From a virus, in the IMG/VR virus record IMGVR_UViG_3300021963_000319, positions 1-37,639 of that record: DNA of 37,639 nucleotides. One strand, 5' to 3'. A model generated the notes under the pieces. The model was not told the DNA's origin. It did not search any database and saw only the letters and a list, made by a program, of their open reading frames with translations. The position numbers and the translations under genes were made by a program. This document shows positions 37,040 through 37,639 of the stretch, in pieces. Each line of letters begins with the position of its first letter. Positions within the stretch are counted from its first letter, which is position 1.

Positions 37040-37449
37040 TGCTTATTCTCCGGCCACTTCCCACGCTGTACCATCATGGCAATGATGCAATAGTTAGCTA
37101 GATCCTTGAATGAATCCTCAATGGATTCGTGTTCAGGGTTGTGACCTGATGCCAGTAGATTCTTCAAGCGTTCCCACTTGTCACCCATACGAACCATCAG
37201 TCCATTGATCGGGCCACCGTATGCGTTGTTGATATTGCCCGGGCCGTAGTCTCTTTGCTTAGAGATCAACAGGTTGCCAAGCTCATCAATGATGTCCCAA
37301 GAATCGGCGATGAACTTATCCATCATCGGGTCTTTGGTAACTGCACCTTTATCCATAGGTCCAAAGGCGTTTGCTTTATCTCTAGCACTTGGATTCCGGA
37401 TGATTCGATTAAACTCTTCATTAACTCCATGTCGCTCATACTCACTCAT
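37036..37449 (-). CDS. DUF1599/MazG-like nucleotide-modification-associated protein
   Basis: A 137-residue protein whose helical core has KQRDYGPGNINNAYGG (64-79), MVRMGDKWERLKNLL (85-99) and ESIEDSFKDLANYCIIAM (108-125). This order, K-x-x-DYG...R-x-x-DK-x-x-R-L...ES-x-x-D-x-x-x-DL, is that of DUF1599 (also called nucleotide modification associated domain 1), an all-alpha group related to MazG/dUTPase-like pyrophosphohydrolases. It may hydrolyse or sense a nucleotide during phage DNA synthesis. It overlaps the Toprim gene by eight bases. Confidence 0.82.
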   Translation of the reverse strand: MSEYERHGVNEEFNRIIRNPSARDKANAFGPMDKGAVTKDPMMDKFIADSWDIIDELGNLLISKQRDYGPGNINNAYGGPINGLMVRMGDKWERLKNLLASGHNPEHESIEDSFKDLANYCIIAMMVQRGKWPENKQ

Positions 37450-37639
37450 TTATTCCTAACCTCTTCCGTAGTCCGTCTAGTCCTTCTTCCATTACAACAG
37501 AGTTCACATCACTACCCGGTGGTAGTGTGATTAGCTCTGCATGTTCTACTTCTTGTAGCACCTTCTCTGCTAACTCCATGCCGGGGTTAGATCCATCTTT
37601 CTTATCGTCGTTATCTGCTAGTACTAACACCCGTCGGTA
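37442..37639 (-). CDS. Toprim-domain protein (primase/primase-helicase), N-terminus outside window
   Basis: Only the C-terminal 65 residues are inside; the frame is open to the window end. RVLVLADNDDKKDGSNPGMEL then EKVLQEVEHAELITLPPGSDVN is a Toprim fold: hydrophobic strand, ADNDD acid motif, helix, and LPPGxDVN as in DnaG-like primases and phage primase-helicases. It ends VMEEGLDGLRKRLGINE. A role in priming phage DNA replication is likely. An internal GTG at 37630 should not be taken as the start. Confidence 0.82.
   Translation of the reverse strand, partial: YRRVLVLADNDDKKDGSNPGMELAEKVLQEVEHAELITLPPGSDVNSVVMEEGLDGLRKRLGINE

Noticed and set aside
1-37639. Window as a complete circular genome
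   Set aside because: Joining the right end to the left end would run the Cas4-like gene into the Toprim gene out of frame. Both are truncated, so the ends do not close.
1-37639. CRISPR array, insertion sequence or integrase
   Set aside because: No regularly spaced identical repeats, no transposase or terminal inverted repeats, and no tyrosine or serine recombinase motif were found by eye. The 21-base periodicity at 10.9-11.8 kb is protein-coding.

Overview
The window is part of a tailed double-stranded DNA phage genome. It is almost certainly a short-tailed (podovirus-like) phage of an actinobacterium. The evidence for a phage is a large terminase, portal, scaffold and major capsid protein in one operon, with internal virion proteins, fibre proteins and a lysis cassette. 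No tape-measure, major tail tube or sheath gene is visible. Several signs point to an actinobacterial host: an Rpf-like transglycosylase ending in a WPYC motif, and small genes of types I know mainly from actinophages (Gp88-like, DUF7249-like, a GLNFATDLAD-type protein, a sigma-like factor). A moderate-GC freshwater actinobacterium would fit the composition, but that is inference. Both ends cut through genes (Cas4-like at the left, Toprim at the right), so this is a fragment or an arbitrarily cut genome.

Layout. (1) 1-1661, minus: end of an early/replication operon with a hypothetical gene, a glycosyltransferase, a small CxxC protein and a Cas4-like exonuclease. It probably starts from a promoter at about 1668-1696. 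(2) 1901-31487, minus: one long late operon, read right to left. Its order is TerL, portal, small genes, a 1953-aa virion protein and three more large virion proteins, scaffold, capsid, two head genes, a proteasome-like hydrolase, four small genes (three strongly basic), an adaptor, an Ala/Ser/Thr fibre, two short structural genes, six paralogous beta-rich proteins in an A-B-C-A-B-C array, a large tail protein, then the lysis cassette. A strong intrinsic terminator at 1901-1930 ends it. (3) 31488-32278: a hairpin-rich, gene-free divergent control region with short direct repeats and a TTGACA promoter. (4) 32279-35553, plus: twelve mostly tiny, translationally coupled genes with very unusual word usage (GATC, CTCGAG, CCGG and CTAG rich; CTG poor). 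The last gene is an Rpf-like enzyme in which the composition switches back to the genome norm. (5) A UUCG-loop terminator at 35607-35642 separates this from (6) 35643-37639, minus: a Toprim protein, a DUF1599/MazG-like protein, a small membrane protein, a sigma-like factor, a PD-(D/E)XK-like protein and an FmdB-type zinc ribbon.

How it works together: the outer minus-strand genes look like DNA metabolism and regulation, and the plus-strand island looks like early or host-takeover genes with their own leader signals. The long minus operon builds, packages and releases the virion. The points most worth a second look are the composition island with its repeated leader, the duplicated three-gene array, the proteasome-like hydrolase beside the capsid gene with no other protease in view, and the Pro-rich exported protein in the lysis cassette.
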